A stretch of 64,000 nucleotides of DNA from Hemileia vastatrix (GCA_030280995.1 JASXTE010000003.1:48224474-48288473), one strand, 5' to 3'. Positions 31,926 through 44,257 are shown, counted from the stretch's first letter. The notes: generated from the letters alone by a model not told the origin. A program made the numbers and translations.

Positions 31926-32324
31926 CTTATATAACTTTATTATGCAATAAAATATTAATTTATATACATTAAATACAATTCTTACAACCTCTTTCAGGTC
32001 CTATAAGTTAACATATCATTTACTGGGCTCCTGGAATAGCCTGGCTGACAAAAGCCATTGCTTTATGTAATTTATCATGATTTGAAAGTGAGGAAGGCAT
32101 AACTCTTATATGATATGATATGAAGATGTAAGTGATGTACGATGTTTTGAGTTATGAAGTGTTATGCTGCAGAGTGCTGCGTATGAATGGGATGATGCTG
32201 ACAAATCAGTGAAAAGGACTTGATGGTGAAATCAGCACTTATGGTTGAGAAAGTGTGGATTTGAGTGAAATAAGTGACTTATTTCATTTTGAAATCCACC
32301 AGTATTGGGGCTAGTGTGTTTTGG

Positions 32325-32352
32325 AAATCCGCACTTATTTAAGTGCGGATTT
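32325..32352. repeat. 28-bp palindrome next to the right H1 terminus
   Basis: Perfect inverted halves AAATCCGCACTTAT and ATAAGTGCGGATTT. It adjoins the right inverted repeat. A related but imperfect palindrome lies inside the left end, and H2 has one at the same place. Confidence 0.85.
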
Positions 32353-32353
32353 G

Positions 32354-32384
32354 TAAGTGCAGAGTTGCCAGAACTGACACCCCC
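32354..32384 (-). repeat. H1 right terminal inverted repeat
   Basis: Inverse of 7580-7610 with one mismatch, ending in CTGACACCCCC and followed by TAATA. Confidence 0.85.
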
Positions 32385-35300
32385 TAATATATAATTTTTT
32401 TTTTTAAAAAATATTTTATTTTATTTTTTTCAAATTTTTAATTTTTTTTTAATTTTAATTTTTATTAATTTTAATTTTTTTAATTTTTTATTTTTTTTAA
32501 ATTTATTTTTTATTTTTAATTTTTATTAATTTAATTTTAAATTTTTTTTTAAATTTTTTATTTTTTTTTTAAGTTTTTTAATTTTTTTTAAATTTTTTAA
32601 ATTTTTTAAATTTTTTTTAATATTTTTAAAATTTTTTAAAATTTTTTTTATTTTTTTAAAATTTTTTTATTTTTTAAATTTTTTTATTTTTTTTAAAATT
32701 GATTAATTTTTAAAATTTTTTTTTTTTTTTTTTAAATTTTTAAATTTTTTTTTAAATTTTTTATTTTTTTTATAAATTTTTTTATTTTTAAAAAAATTTT
32801 TTTTTTTAAACAATAATTTTATATTTTTTTTTAAATTTTTTTTTTTTAACAATAATTTTATAATTTTTTTATAATTTTTTTTTTTTAAAATATTTTTTAT
32901 TTTTTTAAATTTTTGTTTTATTTTTCAAATTTTTTTTTTAAAATTTTTTTTTTTTTAAAATTTATAAATTTTTTTTAATTTGTTTATTTTTTTAAATTTT
33001 TTTTTTTTTTAAATTGATTATTTTTTTTTAAACTTTTTAAATTTTTTAACTTTTTTTTTTTTTTTACTTTTTTTTAAATTTTTTTTAAATTTTTTTTTTT
33101 TTTTTAAATTTTTAAATTTTTTTTTAACTTTTTTTTTTTTAAATTTTTTTATTATTTAAATTTTTTTATTTTTTTAAAATTTTTTATTTTTTTAAATTTT
33201 TAAATTTTTTTTAAATTATTTATTTTTTTTAAAATTTTTTTAAATTTTTTAAATTTTTTAAATTTTTTTTTTTTTTTTAAATATTTTTATTTTTTAAATT
33301 TTTTTTTTTTTTTAAATATTTTTTTTTTTAATTTTTTTTTTAAACTTTAAATTTTGATAAATTTTTTTCTTTTATAATTTTTTTTTATTTTTAAATACTT
33401 TTAATTTTTAATTTTTTTTTTTTTTAAATTTTTTTTTTTAAATTTTTTTTTTTTAAATTTTATTTTTTATTTTTATAAATTTTATTATAAATTTTAAGTT
33501 TTTATAAATTTTTTTTTATAAATTTTTTTATTTTTTTTAAATTTTATTTTTTTTAATATTTTATTTTTTTTAAATTTTTTATTTTTTTAAAATTTTTTAT
33601 TTTTTTAAATTTTTTTTTTAAAAAAAAAATTTTATTTTTAAAATTTAAATTTTATTTTTTTTAAAAATTTATTTTTAAATTTTTAAATTTTTAAATTTTT
33701 TTTTTTTTTTAATTTTTAATTTTAAAAAATTTTTTTTTTTTAAAATTTTTTTTTTTTTTTTAAAAATTTTTTTTTTTTTTTTTAAAATTTTTTTTAATTT
33801 TTTTTTATTTTTTTTTATTTTATTTATTTTAATTTTTAATTTTTTTTAATTTTTTTTTTTAAAATTTTTTTTTTTTTTAAATTTTTTTAATTTTAAAAAA
33901 AAATTTTTTATTTTTGTAAATTTTATTTTATTTTTAATTTTTAATTTTTTTTTTATAAATTTTTTTATTTAAAATTTTTTTTTTTTTTAAAAATTTGTTT
34001 TTTATTTTTAAATTTATATTTTTTTAATTTCATATTTTTTTTTTTTTAATTTTTTTTTTTTAAATAATTTTTTTTTTTAAATATTATTTTTTTTAACAAA
34101 TTTTTTTTTAACATTTTTTTTATTTAAATTGTTTATTTTTTTTTATTTTTTATTTTTTTTAAATTTTAAATTTTTTTAAATTTTTAAATTATTTTTAAAT
34201 TTTTTATTTTTATTTTTTAAATTTTTTATTTTTTTAAAATTTTTATTTTTTTGAATTTTATTTTTCTTAAAAAAGATTTATTATTTTTTTGAAATTTTTT
34301 ATTTATTTTAAGTTTTTTATTTTTTTAAAATTTTCTTTTTTTTTAAAAAAATTATATTTTTTTTTTAAATTTATTAATTTTTTTAAATTTTTTTTTTTAT
34401 TTGAATTTTTTTTTTTTTTTAAATTTTTTTAAAAATTTATTTTTATTTTTTAATAATTTTTTTGTTAAATTTTATGTTTAAAAAAAAAATTTTTTTTTTT
34501 TTAAAATTTTTATTAATTTTTAAAAAAAAAATTTATTTTAAAATTTTTTTTATTTTTTTAAACAATAATTTTTTTTTTTTTAATTTTATACTTTTATTAA
34601 AAATATTTTATTTTTTTTTAATTTTTTTAATTTTTTAAAAATTTTTTTTTTTTTTTTAAAAATAATTTTTTTTAATTTTTTCAAATTTTTATATTTCAAA
34701 TTTTTTATTTTTTTTAAATTTTTTATTTTTTTAATATTTTTTATTTTTTTAAATATTTTTAAATTTATAAAAAATTTAATTTTTTTTAAAATTTTTTTTA
34801 TTTTTTTTAAATTTTTTATTTTTTTTAAATTTATTTTATTTTTAAATTTTTTTTTTAAATTTTTTTTTTTTTAAATTTTTAAAAAAAATTTTTTTTTTTT
34901 TTTCAAATTTTTTTTTTATTAAATTTATTTTTTTTAATTATTTTTATTTTAAATTTTTTTTATTTTTATTTTTATTTTTTATTTTTTAAATTTTTTTTTA
35001 TTATAATTTTTTATAATTTTTTTTAAATTTATTATTTATTTTTAAATTTTTTTTAAATTTAAAATTTTTATTTAATTTTTTTTTTTTAAAATTTATAATT
35101 TTTTTAAAAAAAATTTATTTTGAAAAAAAAATTTTTTTTTTTAATTTTAAAAAAAAATTTTTTTTTTTTAAAATTTTTTTTAATTTTTTTTATATTTTTT
35201 AAATTTTTTTAAATTTTTTAAATTTAAAAAAAATTTTTTTTTTTTTTAACTTTTTTTTTTTTTTTTTTAATTTTTTAATTTTTTAATTTTTTAATTTTTA

Positions 35301-35766
35301 AATTTTTTGTTTTTTAAATTATTTTTTTTAAAATTATTTTACTTTTTAAAATTTTAAAATTTTTAAAATTTTTTATTTTTTTTAAAATTTTTTATTTTTT
35401 TTAAATTTTTTATTTTTTAAATATTTAATTTATTTTAAATTTTTATTTTTTTTTAAATTTTTTATTTTTTTTAAATTTTTTTATTTTTTTAAATTTTTAT
35501 TTTTTTAAACTTTTATTTTTTTAAATTTTATTTTTTTTAAATTTTATTTATTTAAATTTTCAAATTTTTAACTTTTTTTTTTTTAAATTTTTTTTTTTTA
35601 AATTTTTTTTTTTAAATATTTTTTTTTTAAATTTTTTTTTTAAATATTTTTTTTTTAAATTTTTGATTTTTTAAAATTTTATTTAAAATTTTTTTTTTTA
35701 ATTTTGTATTTTACTTTTTTTTTTTAAATTTTGTATTTTTGAATTTTTTTAAAAAATTTTTTTTTC
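32385..35766. repeat. 3.4-kb near-pure A/T low-complexity tract
   Basis: T runs of about 5-20 alternate with shorter A runs, with only scattered G or C. T strongly exceeds A on the plus strand. There is no fixed unit, no gene and no repeat end inside it. It ends abruptly at the truncated gag of element W. Confidence 0.9.
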
Positions 35767-35849
35767 TAATCAAAAGCAGGTTCAACCTCCTCCTTTCCTA
35801 ACTTCTCAGCCCTATAAGGCACCCAGCTCTATCACTCAAATTCAAAACA

Positions 35850-37910
35850 CTCTACAAGTGGAACAGTGGACATGGGATTACCTGATGTACCATTAACAAC
35901 AAAATGTTCAGCAGCCAGTAGCTCAACACCCTGGCCCATCCAGGACACAAACCTACCATCAACCTCCTCAGGCCCATCCTTATCAGGGAGGCAAAAGAAA
36001 GAAGGCGCAGGGGAAGTTTCCTCCCTTGCCATGGTAAGTAATTTGTTTGATGAACATGTTGGTATGTATAATAAAAAATCTTCTCCCACAGGTAATATTG
36101 TGCATAATGGTGAGAGAACAGTTAAACCCTTAAAGAGACAACTTCCTTTAATGAGTAGCCCTAATGATGTAATTAGTAAATTATCATTTGATGAACCTTA
36201 ACATTTAACCTCTACTTCTTTAATTAATCTTTCTCTTGCAATTAAGAATGATTCTGTTTCACCTGAAGTTTATACCTTGCTTGAGAAATCCTCTGAGGAT
36301 ATATTGAAAGATACATTTGATTTTAATGTTGTAAAAGACAAACATGTAAGAGATGTATTAGTACATGAGAGTGATAGATTGAATAATTTGCACTTACATT
36401 GTAAAGCAAGCTCTTCTGTGCAAGATACAGCTTATTTTAAAATCAAAGAAACTTTGAATAATATTCTTAGCCAACAAAAACAAATAAGAAGTGATCATAG
36501 AGCTATCTCAGATAAAAATATTCTTCTGCATATAACTTTGAGTGAGTTAAAACCCCTTACTGAAGAGAATTATTCATTGAAAATTGAAATTAAGTCTCTA
36601 CACAATGAGTTGAAAAAGCTGAAAAATGATTTCCAAGCACTGAATACCAAATAAACAGTTTTTGGGGACAGAAATGTTTTATCCCTTGCAAAAATAAATG
36701 ACCAGATGTCTGAAATTCCAAGAATAAGAAATTCTGTGTCTGACGTACAGGAAAAATTTTCAGCTTTAACTGCCAATCATTATGGTGTATATGAATATGC
36801 TGCCAATAAATTGAATAAGAATAAAGGAAAAGGGCCTGAACAAAGCAGTTCCTTTCTTCCCCATATTTCTGCCATTAGATAAACTGACAATGTGTCTGTA
36901 AAATCTTTTGCTACTAGGAAAAAATCTTTTTATGTTCATTAACCACACCACACAATATGGGGGGCGGACTTGCTAGTGAGTCCGCAACCTTGGACCCAAA
37001 CTCACAACAGATTGAACACACATTGAGCTATTGATAAAGGAACCATACAATCAGGAATGAACACCACTCAGCAGAACAGTTTTAGGTGGGTGTTCAAGTA
37101 GAGTTCAGTTTGGGTTCAGTATGAGTTCAGTCTGAGTTCCATCTGAGTTCCATCTCAGTTCAGGTTGAGGACTTGCTAGCAAGTCCACCCCCTATATTGC
37201 GTAGTGCCAGCTGTCTCTGTAAATACTGAAATTTCCGAACACCTGGCTAAACTTCAGGAATTATTATTGTTAAATAATTCAAACCAAAAGATGGACCATC
37301 CCAGTAGCCAGAAAAATTGGCCCAAAATGGATAAATATCCCACTTTTGATGGTGACTCTTCATCTGACTGGCAACACTTTGTTCAGAGAATTGATAATCT
37401 GAAAAACTCTTATAAATCTCCAGATGAAGAAATTGTCTCTAAATTAATTTCTTTATTTTCCAATGTAGCTTTAATGTGGTATGAATCTGTTTTACTTGAC
37501 AACCAACATTATACTTGGAAAGAGTGGAAAACCTTGATTGAAAATCAATTTGGTGGTTCAAAATTCAGGCTTGCCCAGCAGAGATTATATGAGAATGCTA
37601 AATATGTGTCCTCCTTTCCTGAAAAACCTATTTTTTTCCTTATGAAAATTACAAAACTTCTTAGAGCCATGGTTCCTAAAATGGATTATGATATTTGAAG
37701 AGAGAAAATTCTCTATAAATTACCAAATTCTCTAAGGGATTTGATTGTTGAAAGAACTGAGCATGTGAGAGAGAATTCTTCCTTTATTAATATCTGTAAT
37801 GAAGTCCTATAAAATCATAGATATGAACCAAGGAATTATCCTGTTAAATCTTATCATGACCAACAAAAGCTCCCCACAAAACTTCCAGAAAAAACTGGTA
37901 GACTCTCTTG
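35850..37910 (+). pseudogene. W gag remnant
   Basis: Open pieces at 35866-36201, 36277-36654 and 37204-37698 correspond to Z gag. Capsid landmarks are YPTFDGDSSSDWQHF, LIENQFGGSKFRLAQQRLYE and KMDYDI. An insertion (36946-37206) splits it. After 37698 a TGA interrupts ILYKLPNSLRDL. It ends at the (CAA)n tract. Confidence 0.8.
36946..37206. mobile_element. CACTA-like miniature element M1 (261 bp)
   Basis: Ends CACCACACAATATGGGGGG and its inverse, with CCA duplicated on both sides (36943-36945 and 37207-37209). Just inside each end is a GGACTTGCTAGCAAGTCC palindrome (imperfect on the left). Noncoding. The 3-bp duplication and CAC ends fit the CACTA superfamily. Confidence 0.8.
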
Positions 37911-37954
37911 ATAAAGAATTATTTAGAAAAATAAGAGATCAATCACGACCAGTA

Positions 37955-38172
37955 CCACCACAACAACCACAACCAGAAGAACAACAACAACAACAAGAAC
38001 TAAAACTACAACATAAACAAGAACAACAACAACAACAAAAACAAAAACTACAACAACAAGAACAACAACAACTACAACAACAACTAAAAGTAAAACAACA
38101 AGAACAACAAGAACAACAACTACAACTACAAAAAACAATAAAAACAACAACAACAACAACAACAACAAGAAG

Positions 38173-38205
<33 letters not shown>

Positions 38206-38460
38206 GCTACTACTACAACAACTACCACAAGAACAACAACAAATACAACAACAAGAAAAACTACAACAACAACAACAACAACAACAACAACTACTACTAC
38301 TACTACAACAACCACAAGAACAAGAGCAACAACAACAACAACATAAATAACAAGAACAACTACAATAACAACAACAACTACTACTAAAACAACAACTAAA
38401 ACCACAAAAAGAGCAACAACAACAACAACAAGAACAACAACAACAACAACAACAAAAATT
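37955..38460. repeat. (CAA/ACA)n microsatellite of ~500 bp in W
   Basis: Almost pure CAA-type triplets with GAA, CTA and AAA variants. It gives open Gln/Thr frames on one strand and Val on the other, which are not genes. It lies where Z has about 1 kb encoding the zinc knuckle, the protease and the start of RT. Confidence 0.9.
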
Positions 38461-39728
38461 AAAATAAAATTAAAATTGAGATTTGGATAATTTTCCTGGC
38501 AGCATGAAAAAGAAAACTTAGCCAGCTTCTCCTGCAAAAAGGAAAGGCATTGAAGACAACATTAAAATGTTGTTAGAAATGGTTATTGTTGAAAAAATGG
38601 ACACAACACCTAAGTATTGTGCTATTTCACCAGGTTAAATCTCATATGAAAAAGATAAGGCAAAATTATGCGGTGATTACAGAGCTCTGAATACATTCAC
38701 TGTAGATGATATTTACCCTCTACCAAGAATAGCTTCTATTCATTCTACTTTACAAGGAGCAAAATATATTTCCTGTCTGGATGGAAACAAAGGCTACCAC
38801 CAGATCCCTGTGGAAAAGAATTCTCAGAATTTCTTACTCATAACCACAAAAATGGGGATATATAAATACGTGAGAATGCCTTTTGGCCCAAAGAATGTGC
38901 CTTCAGTCTTCCAAAAATTAATGGATAGTATTTTTCATTAGGAAATGGTTGAAGGATGGCTTTTAGTTTATATTGATGACATCATAGTGTTTTCAAAAAC
39001 ATATGATGAACATTTAAATCACCTGAAAAGAGTATTTCAAAAAATGGATGAAATTAATATGACAATTGCGTTAAAGAAATGTAAGTTTGGGTTTCAATCC
39101 TTGAAAGTACTTGGACATGTTGTATCTGGATTACAAATTTGTGTTGACCATAGAAAAGTGGCAGCAATACAATCCATTAGTATACCTAAGAATATGAAAG
39201 ATGTTCAAAGTTTTTTAGGTATGTGCGGATATTATAGGCAGTATATAAAAAACTACCAATCCATTGCAGCCCCTTTAACAACATAAATCAGAAAAAATGA
39301 GGCTTTAATTTAAAATAATGAAAGATAACATGCCTTTTATAAATAAAAGGAATGTTTAATGTAAGCTCCAATATTGGGACTTCCAGATTTTAACCTCCCT
39401 TTTATCTTGTATACTGATGCAAGCTTCACAGGGTTAGTTGCTGCTTTACAGCAGAAACAGATAATAAATGGAAAATTATCTGAAGTAGTTATCTGTTATA
39501 TATCTAGAACCTTGAGAAATACAGAATTAAGGTATGGTGCCACCCAAATGGAATGTTTAGCCATTGTGGGCCCTGGAGAAACTTCATTACTATCTGGAAG
39601 ACCAGAAGTTTGAATTAATAACAGATTGCAGTGCAGTAAGATCATTACTAAACATGAAAACACCTAATAGGCACATGTTTAGATGGAAACTAGCTGTAAA
39701 AGAGTACAGAGGAAGAATGAAACTCACT

Positions 39729-40559
39729 CACCACGCAATATAGGGGGAGGACTTGCTAGCAAGTCCCCAACTTGAAGTCAGATGGAAATCAGATGGAACT
39801 CAGACTGAAGTAATACTGAACTTTCACTTGAAGTATCACACAAATAACAATGGATCTATATTGAAAACATAGTGAAAGTGTGAGGATAACTGAATGGAAG
39901 CCAGAAAAAATCATTCCATGAGTCTACTCAATGCAAAGTATTTTTTGAAGATCAGTGACTTTTTCTATTACCTACAACTGTTTTTACAGAATTGAAAACT
40001 ATGTTTCAGCTACTATTTTATGGAAGTGAACTCTGTTCTTCGCCCGAAGAACAGAGTTCATCCTCCTATTTTCACACTCTGTTTTGTTTCAGCTAATATT
40101 TTATGGAAGTGAACTCTGTTCTTCGCCCGAAGAACAGAGTTCATCCTCCTATTTTCACACTCTGTTTGCACCAATCTCCATCCCTTTCAATTCTATCAAC
40201 ACATGCTTGTCTTCCCTTCCCATGCCTTTCGCTATCCTCCCAGCCCCATTGTATGCCATCCTCTTTTGATCCCCATTTCACCCCTCTCAACCTCTCCCAG
40301 ACCCTTTTCTTCATTTAAAATGCCTCGGAACCCTTAATCTTCCCTTCCAACTCTTTCCCAACCTTTTTGCTACCCCATACACCCTTCCTCACCCCTCTCT
40401 CCAGCCTTTCCAGCCCTTGTAGCCCCATTTGTGTTCAAAGTAAATTCAATACTTCTTCATGATGGTTTCATCACTTCCTCAATGTGTGCTCAAAAAGATA
40501 TGAATTAGGGTTCAAGTTTGCGGACTTGCTAGCAAGTCCGCCCCCCATATTGCGTGGTG
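39729..40559. mobile_element. CACTA-like element M2 (831 bp)
   Basis: Ends CACCACGCAATAT and inverse, with an ACT duplication (39726-39728 and 40560-40562). GGACTTGCTAGCAAGTCC palindromes lie at both ends. The interior is longer than in M1 and M3 and holds a duplicated palindromic block. No transposase is seen. Confidence 0.82.
40002..40167. repeat. 83-bp tandem duplication with 32-bp palindromes in M2
   Basis: Two units starting TGTTTCAGCTA. Each contains a palindrome with 15-bp arms (GAACTCTGTTCTTCG and inverse) around CC, at 40028-40059 and 40111-40142. Confidence 0.85.
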
Positions 40560-42353
40560 ACTCATAGAGAAGGAACATTGAATTCTAATGTGGATTTATT
40601 ATCCAGAGGCCCTTTGCCAATTGATACTGAAAACCCAGCTTATGTACCTGAAAATTAGGTTATACATATATTTGGGATTTATATAGTGGATTTAGAGGAA
40701 GAATTTATGCAAACTATATTAGAAAATTATTTATCTGATAAAGATTTGTCTAAATTATCTACCATTTTAAATGATCCAACTAATGCCTCTATAAGTGCAT
40801 TAATTAAAACCTTACCTCCAAAGTATAAAACTGCATTGGAAAAAGTTAAATTGTCAATTGAAGATGAATACATATATTACAGGAAAAATCTAGGTAATGT
40901 AATAGTTATACCACCTTCTATGAAAGAGTTAATGTTAAGTACTTGTCATGATGGAATCTGAGCTGGTCATTTTAATTTAAAAAAAATTAACTAGAGTTAA
41001 AAATACAGCCTGGTGGATAAACATGAAAGAAGATCTACAAAAATATATAGAAACATCTGAATTTTGTCATAAATCTAAAAGATTGACTGGAAAAAGAGCT
41101 GAGTTATTACAACAAATAGAGCATCCAAAAGCTCCATGGGAAATTATAAACATTGATTTTGTCACTGTCTTGCTATTAGCAGGAAAGAAAGTTTCAATTC
41201 TTGTTGGGTAATTGTAGATAGATTAAAAAAATGTGTAAATTTATCCCCACCCATAAAGAGGTATCTGCAAAAGACTTGGCATTACTATGGTGGACTCAAG
41301 TGATGAATACTTCTGGGCTTTCCAAAGCCATTATTTTTGACAGAGACACTAAATTTACTTCAGAGTTCTCGACATCTTTGATGGAAGTATCAGGTTGTCA
41401 ATTGAAATTTTCTACATCACACCACCCACAAAATGATGGGCTGGCTGAAAGAATGATACAGACTCTTGAAGACATGTTCAGAAGATATTTTGCCTTTGGA
41501 TTAGAATACAAAGACAATGAGAAATTCACACATGACTGGGTAACATTAATTCCTGGCCTTGACTTTGCTTATAATAGCACAACTCATTCTGTAACAGAGA
41601 AAAAAACCATTTTAAATCTGGCTGGGATATGTACCAAATATCCCAGTAAATCATTTAAAAAGATTACCAAGGTTAGATATACACCCTGGTACTAAATTCT
41701 TTATTCATATGCAAAAAATTTGTAGAAAGCATGCAGAAGAATGCATCCAAAAAGCATTTGAATATGAAAAGAAAAGGTGGGATAAATCTCATAAAGAATT
41801 TGAATTCAAAAAATGAGGTGAAGTCCTAATATCAACACTACATTTTAACTTACAAGGTAATGTTAAATTAAAGGACCCTTTGTGGGAACTTTTGTAGTAT
41901 ACAAAATGGTTGGTAATAATGCTGTGGAAGTCATATTATATGCCCCATATGATAGGAAACATCCAGTTTTCCCTATCTCATTATTAAAACCTTACCATGG
42001 AAATGATCCTGACTTATTTCAAAAATAAGAGGAAGGCCTAAAAAGCAACCTGAAGAAATTGTGGAAAAATAAGAGATTGAAAAAATACTCAAGAAAAGAA
42101 TCCTTGCTAAAGAGAAAGGAAATGAGTATTTATTAAGATTTAAGGGAAAATAAAATGAATTTGATAAATGGATACCTAAAAAAGAAATTTCAAATTTATC
42201 CTCCCTTCTCAAGAAATTAAAAAGAAATAAGTTGGTGTTCAACCAACTGAGGGGTTAAAAAACCAGTAGTCATAATATTTTATTATGTTTTATTTCTTTA
42301 AAGAATTAATCTTTAATGCTACAGAATTTTCTGAATACCTGAAAAATTACATA

Positions 42354-42614
42354 CACTACACAATATAGGGGGTGGACTTTCTAGCAAGTCCTCATCCTGA
42401 ACTCAGATGGAGTGCAGATGGAACTCAGACTGAACTCATACTGAACCCATACTGAACTCTACTTGAACACCCACCTAAAACTGTTCTGCTGAGTAGTTTT
42501 CATCCCTGATTGTATGGTTCCTTTATCAATAGTTCAATGTGTGTTCAAAATGTGTTGAGTTTGGGTTCAAGGATGTGGACTTGCTAACAAGTCTGCCCCC
42601 CATATTGTGTGGTG
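42354..42614. mobile_element. CACTA-like miniature element M3 (261 bp)
   Basis: Starts CACTACACAATATAGGGGG and ends with an inverse copy. ATA is duplicated (42351-42353 and 42615-42617). It has the same length as M1 and is largely its inverted copy. It sits between the W pol end and the W 3' LTR. Confidence 0.82.
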
Positions 42615-42676
42615 ATAAAATAAAAAAAAGTGTATAACTTATCATTTTTTTTATTGTTTTTTTTTGGGTGAGCAAG

Positions 42677-43614
42677 TGTCAGCATGGATATCCCCAGGAC
42701 TGAGTAAAAAATACTTATAAGTTATTTTAAACACATGGACTATACATGGGAGCAATAAATTAGAGTACACAAATAGTATACATAAGTAAATTTATGATAA
42801 AATACAAAAATATGCCATTATAACACCTTATACACAAGCATATATCCACCTTTCATAAGTCTTATGTACTTAATATTAAGTGGAATATGTTAGGGTAACT
42901 TTAAGAACCTTAAATATAAGGTTAAAAAGTTTTTAAGTAGACTTAAAGCTGTTGTTTTTATTGTTTTATTTGAAAAACAAGAAATGCGCTTTAAATCACT
43001 TAAAGTTGACTATATGTGCTATAAATTAAATAATATTAGAAATGCACTTTGACAGATCAATTTGTCATAAATAGAGCTATTGATTTGGCTAATCAAATGC
43101 ATAAAAATAACACTTTTCAAATTTGGTGTTTTTTATGCCAGAAATGGCTTCTGAGTACTGGCCACATACTGCCTGCATTTTTCCTGTGTGAATCACTTCA
43201 TTTTTAGAAAATTAAGCTTTTTCACACTATAATTACCCCAAATTATATACCCACTGTGGGGAAACACACTAAAATAGACAACAGGCACTTATTTAGTGTC
43301 CTAGTTTAATTACAAATGCATTGACCCTAACATATGCACTAATTCAATTAATAACCTCAAGATTGGTGCTTTAATTCACTACCATGCTTAAATTTGCCTA
43401 AATTAGTCAAGTATTTACCCTTGAAAGCGCCCTGCCAAGTACTTCATGTAGTTACCCCACATATCACACCCTTTTTTGAGTTTTTTAAGTGGTTTCTCAG
43501 TTAATTTTGGTTATTTTTGAATGGGGATTTCACATAGTATAATGTCATGATTACCCCCATCATTTCTACTGTTAATCCCCTTTAATATGGAGTAATAATT
43601 AGTTATAATTTTCA
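42677..43614 (+). repeat. 3' LTR of W, left part
   Basis: Starts TGTCAGCATGGATATCCCC after a purine tract and resembles the start of the Z LTR. Z inserted at 43620, so the LTR is interrupted; its right part may be 60537-61026. Confidence 0.65.
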
Positions 43615-43806
43615 CTTTTTGTCAGCCTAGATATCCCTAAGAGTGAGTATTTCTTATACTTAAAATAAGATAACCTTAAGTACATTAAGCTCATATCTTA
43701 AAAATAAGGTTAAAATAATAATGGGGGGTATCAATGTTCAGGGATCCGCAATTAGGGATCAGGAATTTTTTTTTCCCAGATCAGACATTATTTATTGCGG
43801 AAGATT

Positions 43807-43838
43807 CTTATCCACTAGCCCCGGGGCTAGTGGATAAG
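43807..43838. repeat. Perfect 32-bp palindrome near the left end of H2
   Basis: The arm CTTATCCACTAGCCCC is followed directly by its inverse, with no spacer. It starts 84 bp inside the element, a place where transposase or replication-fork structures could act. Confidence 0.9.
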
Positions 43839-44257
43839 GAATCCACAATGTAGACAATCCTATAGTACTAGCTATAGGCCTTGACCAAGGGAGTTGGAGA
43901 AAAACCAGAGAGAAAATCCCCTGTCCCTTTAGAAAAATAAGTGAGATTGACCTGTTGCAGAAAATTGGAGATCTGTTTGCTAGACCCTCTAATTAAACAC
44001 ACTTGACCCCTTTAAAAGTGAAGATAATAGTCCCAGACAGACTACCAGAAAGAGTTGAAATGAACAGTAATATATGCCAACAAAAAAAAGCCAATGAGAC
44101 AGTGAGGAACAGAGAGGCGATGAGTAAAGAAATAAGATGATTCCCCTAAAAATCTTCCCACACACGCATCATACAGCCAGTGCACAGACCACCCTGACCA
44201 ATTCCCCACCCAAAATCCAGCTTTCCCAGCCCTTTTCATGCATAAAAGTGCGTTTTA

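Larger units (their letters stand above)
10735..32050 (-). mobile_element. Solo LTR U' (minus strand), split into three parts
   Basis: The parts are 10735-11291, 12436-12872 and 31931-32050, about 1.11 kb in total, reading TGTCAGCCAGGC at 32050 down to CTGACCAACA at 10735. It matches the plus-strand solo LTR 11292-12430 throughout. The flanks AAAGT (10730-10734) and AAAGC (32051-32055) are a likely decayed 5-bp duplication. It sits 7 bp upstream of the H1 transposase ATG, so it may have altered that gene's promoter. No internal retrotransposon sequence remains. Confidence 0.78.
7580..32384 (-). mobile_element. PIF/Harbinger-like DNA transposon H1, split by nested insertions
   Basis: The left end at 7580 starts GGGGGTGTCAGTTCTGGCAA and the right end is its inverted copy, finishing at 32384, with one mismatch over 31 bp. 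TAATA flanks both ends (7575-7579 and 32385-32389). The element's own DNA is 7580-10734 plus roughly 32056-32384, about 3.5 kb; everything between is later insertion. It carries a TET/JBP-like gene on the plus strand and a truncated DDE transposase on the minus strand, facing each other. It cannot be autonomous because the transposase lacks its C-terminal half. Confidence 0.8.
38500..42240 (+). pseudogene. W pol remnant (RT, RNase H, integrase, chromodomain)
   Basis: RT at 38560-39290 with VYIDDIIVFSKTYDEH; RNase H around 39374-39720; integrase 40920-41700 with FDRDTKF and DGLAERMIQ; a chromodomain-like end near 42080-42200. Stops and frameshifts occur throughout, for example a TAA near 38636 and one at 38939. 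Element M2 interrupts the RNase H end at 39729-40559. Removing it restores a contiguous KLTHREG-type reading, which fixes the insertion point. Confidence 0.85.
35767..43614 (+). mobile_element. Degenerate 5'-truncated Ty3/Gypsy element W
   Basis: Follows the same gene order as Z but begins inside gag at the edge of the A/T tract, so the 5' LTR is missing. It has many stops and frameshifts, lacks the zinc knuckle and protease, and hosts three small DNA elements. Its 3' LTR starts at 42677 after a GTGAGCAAG purine tract. It is the oldest retroelement in this half of the window. Confidence 0.85.

Noticed and set aside
37923..38537. Minus-strand ORF of nearly pure Val/Leu
   Set aside because: It is the complement of the (CAA)n microsatellite; composition alone keeps the frame open.
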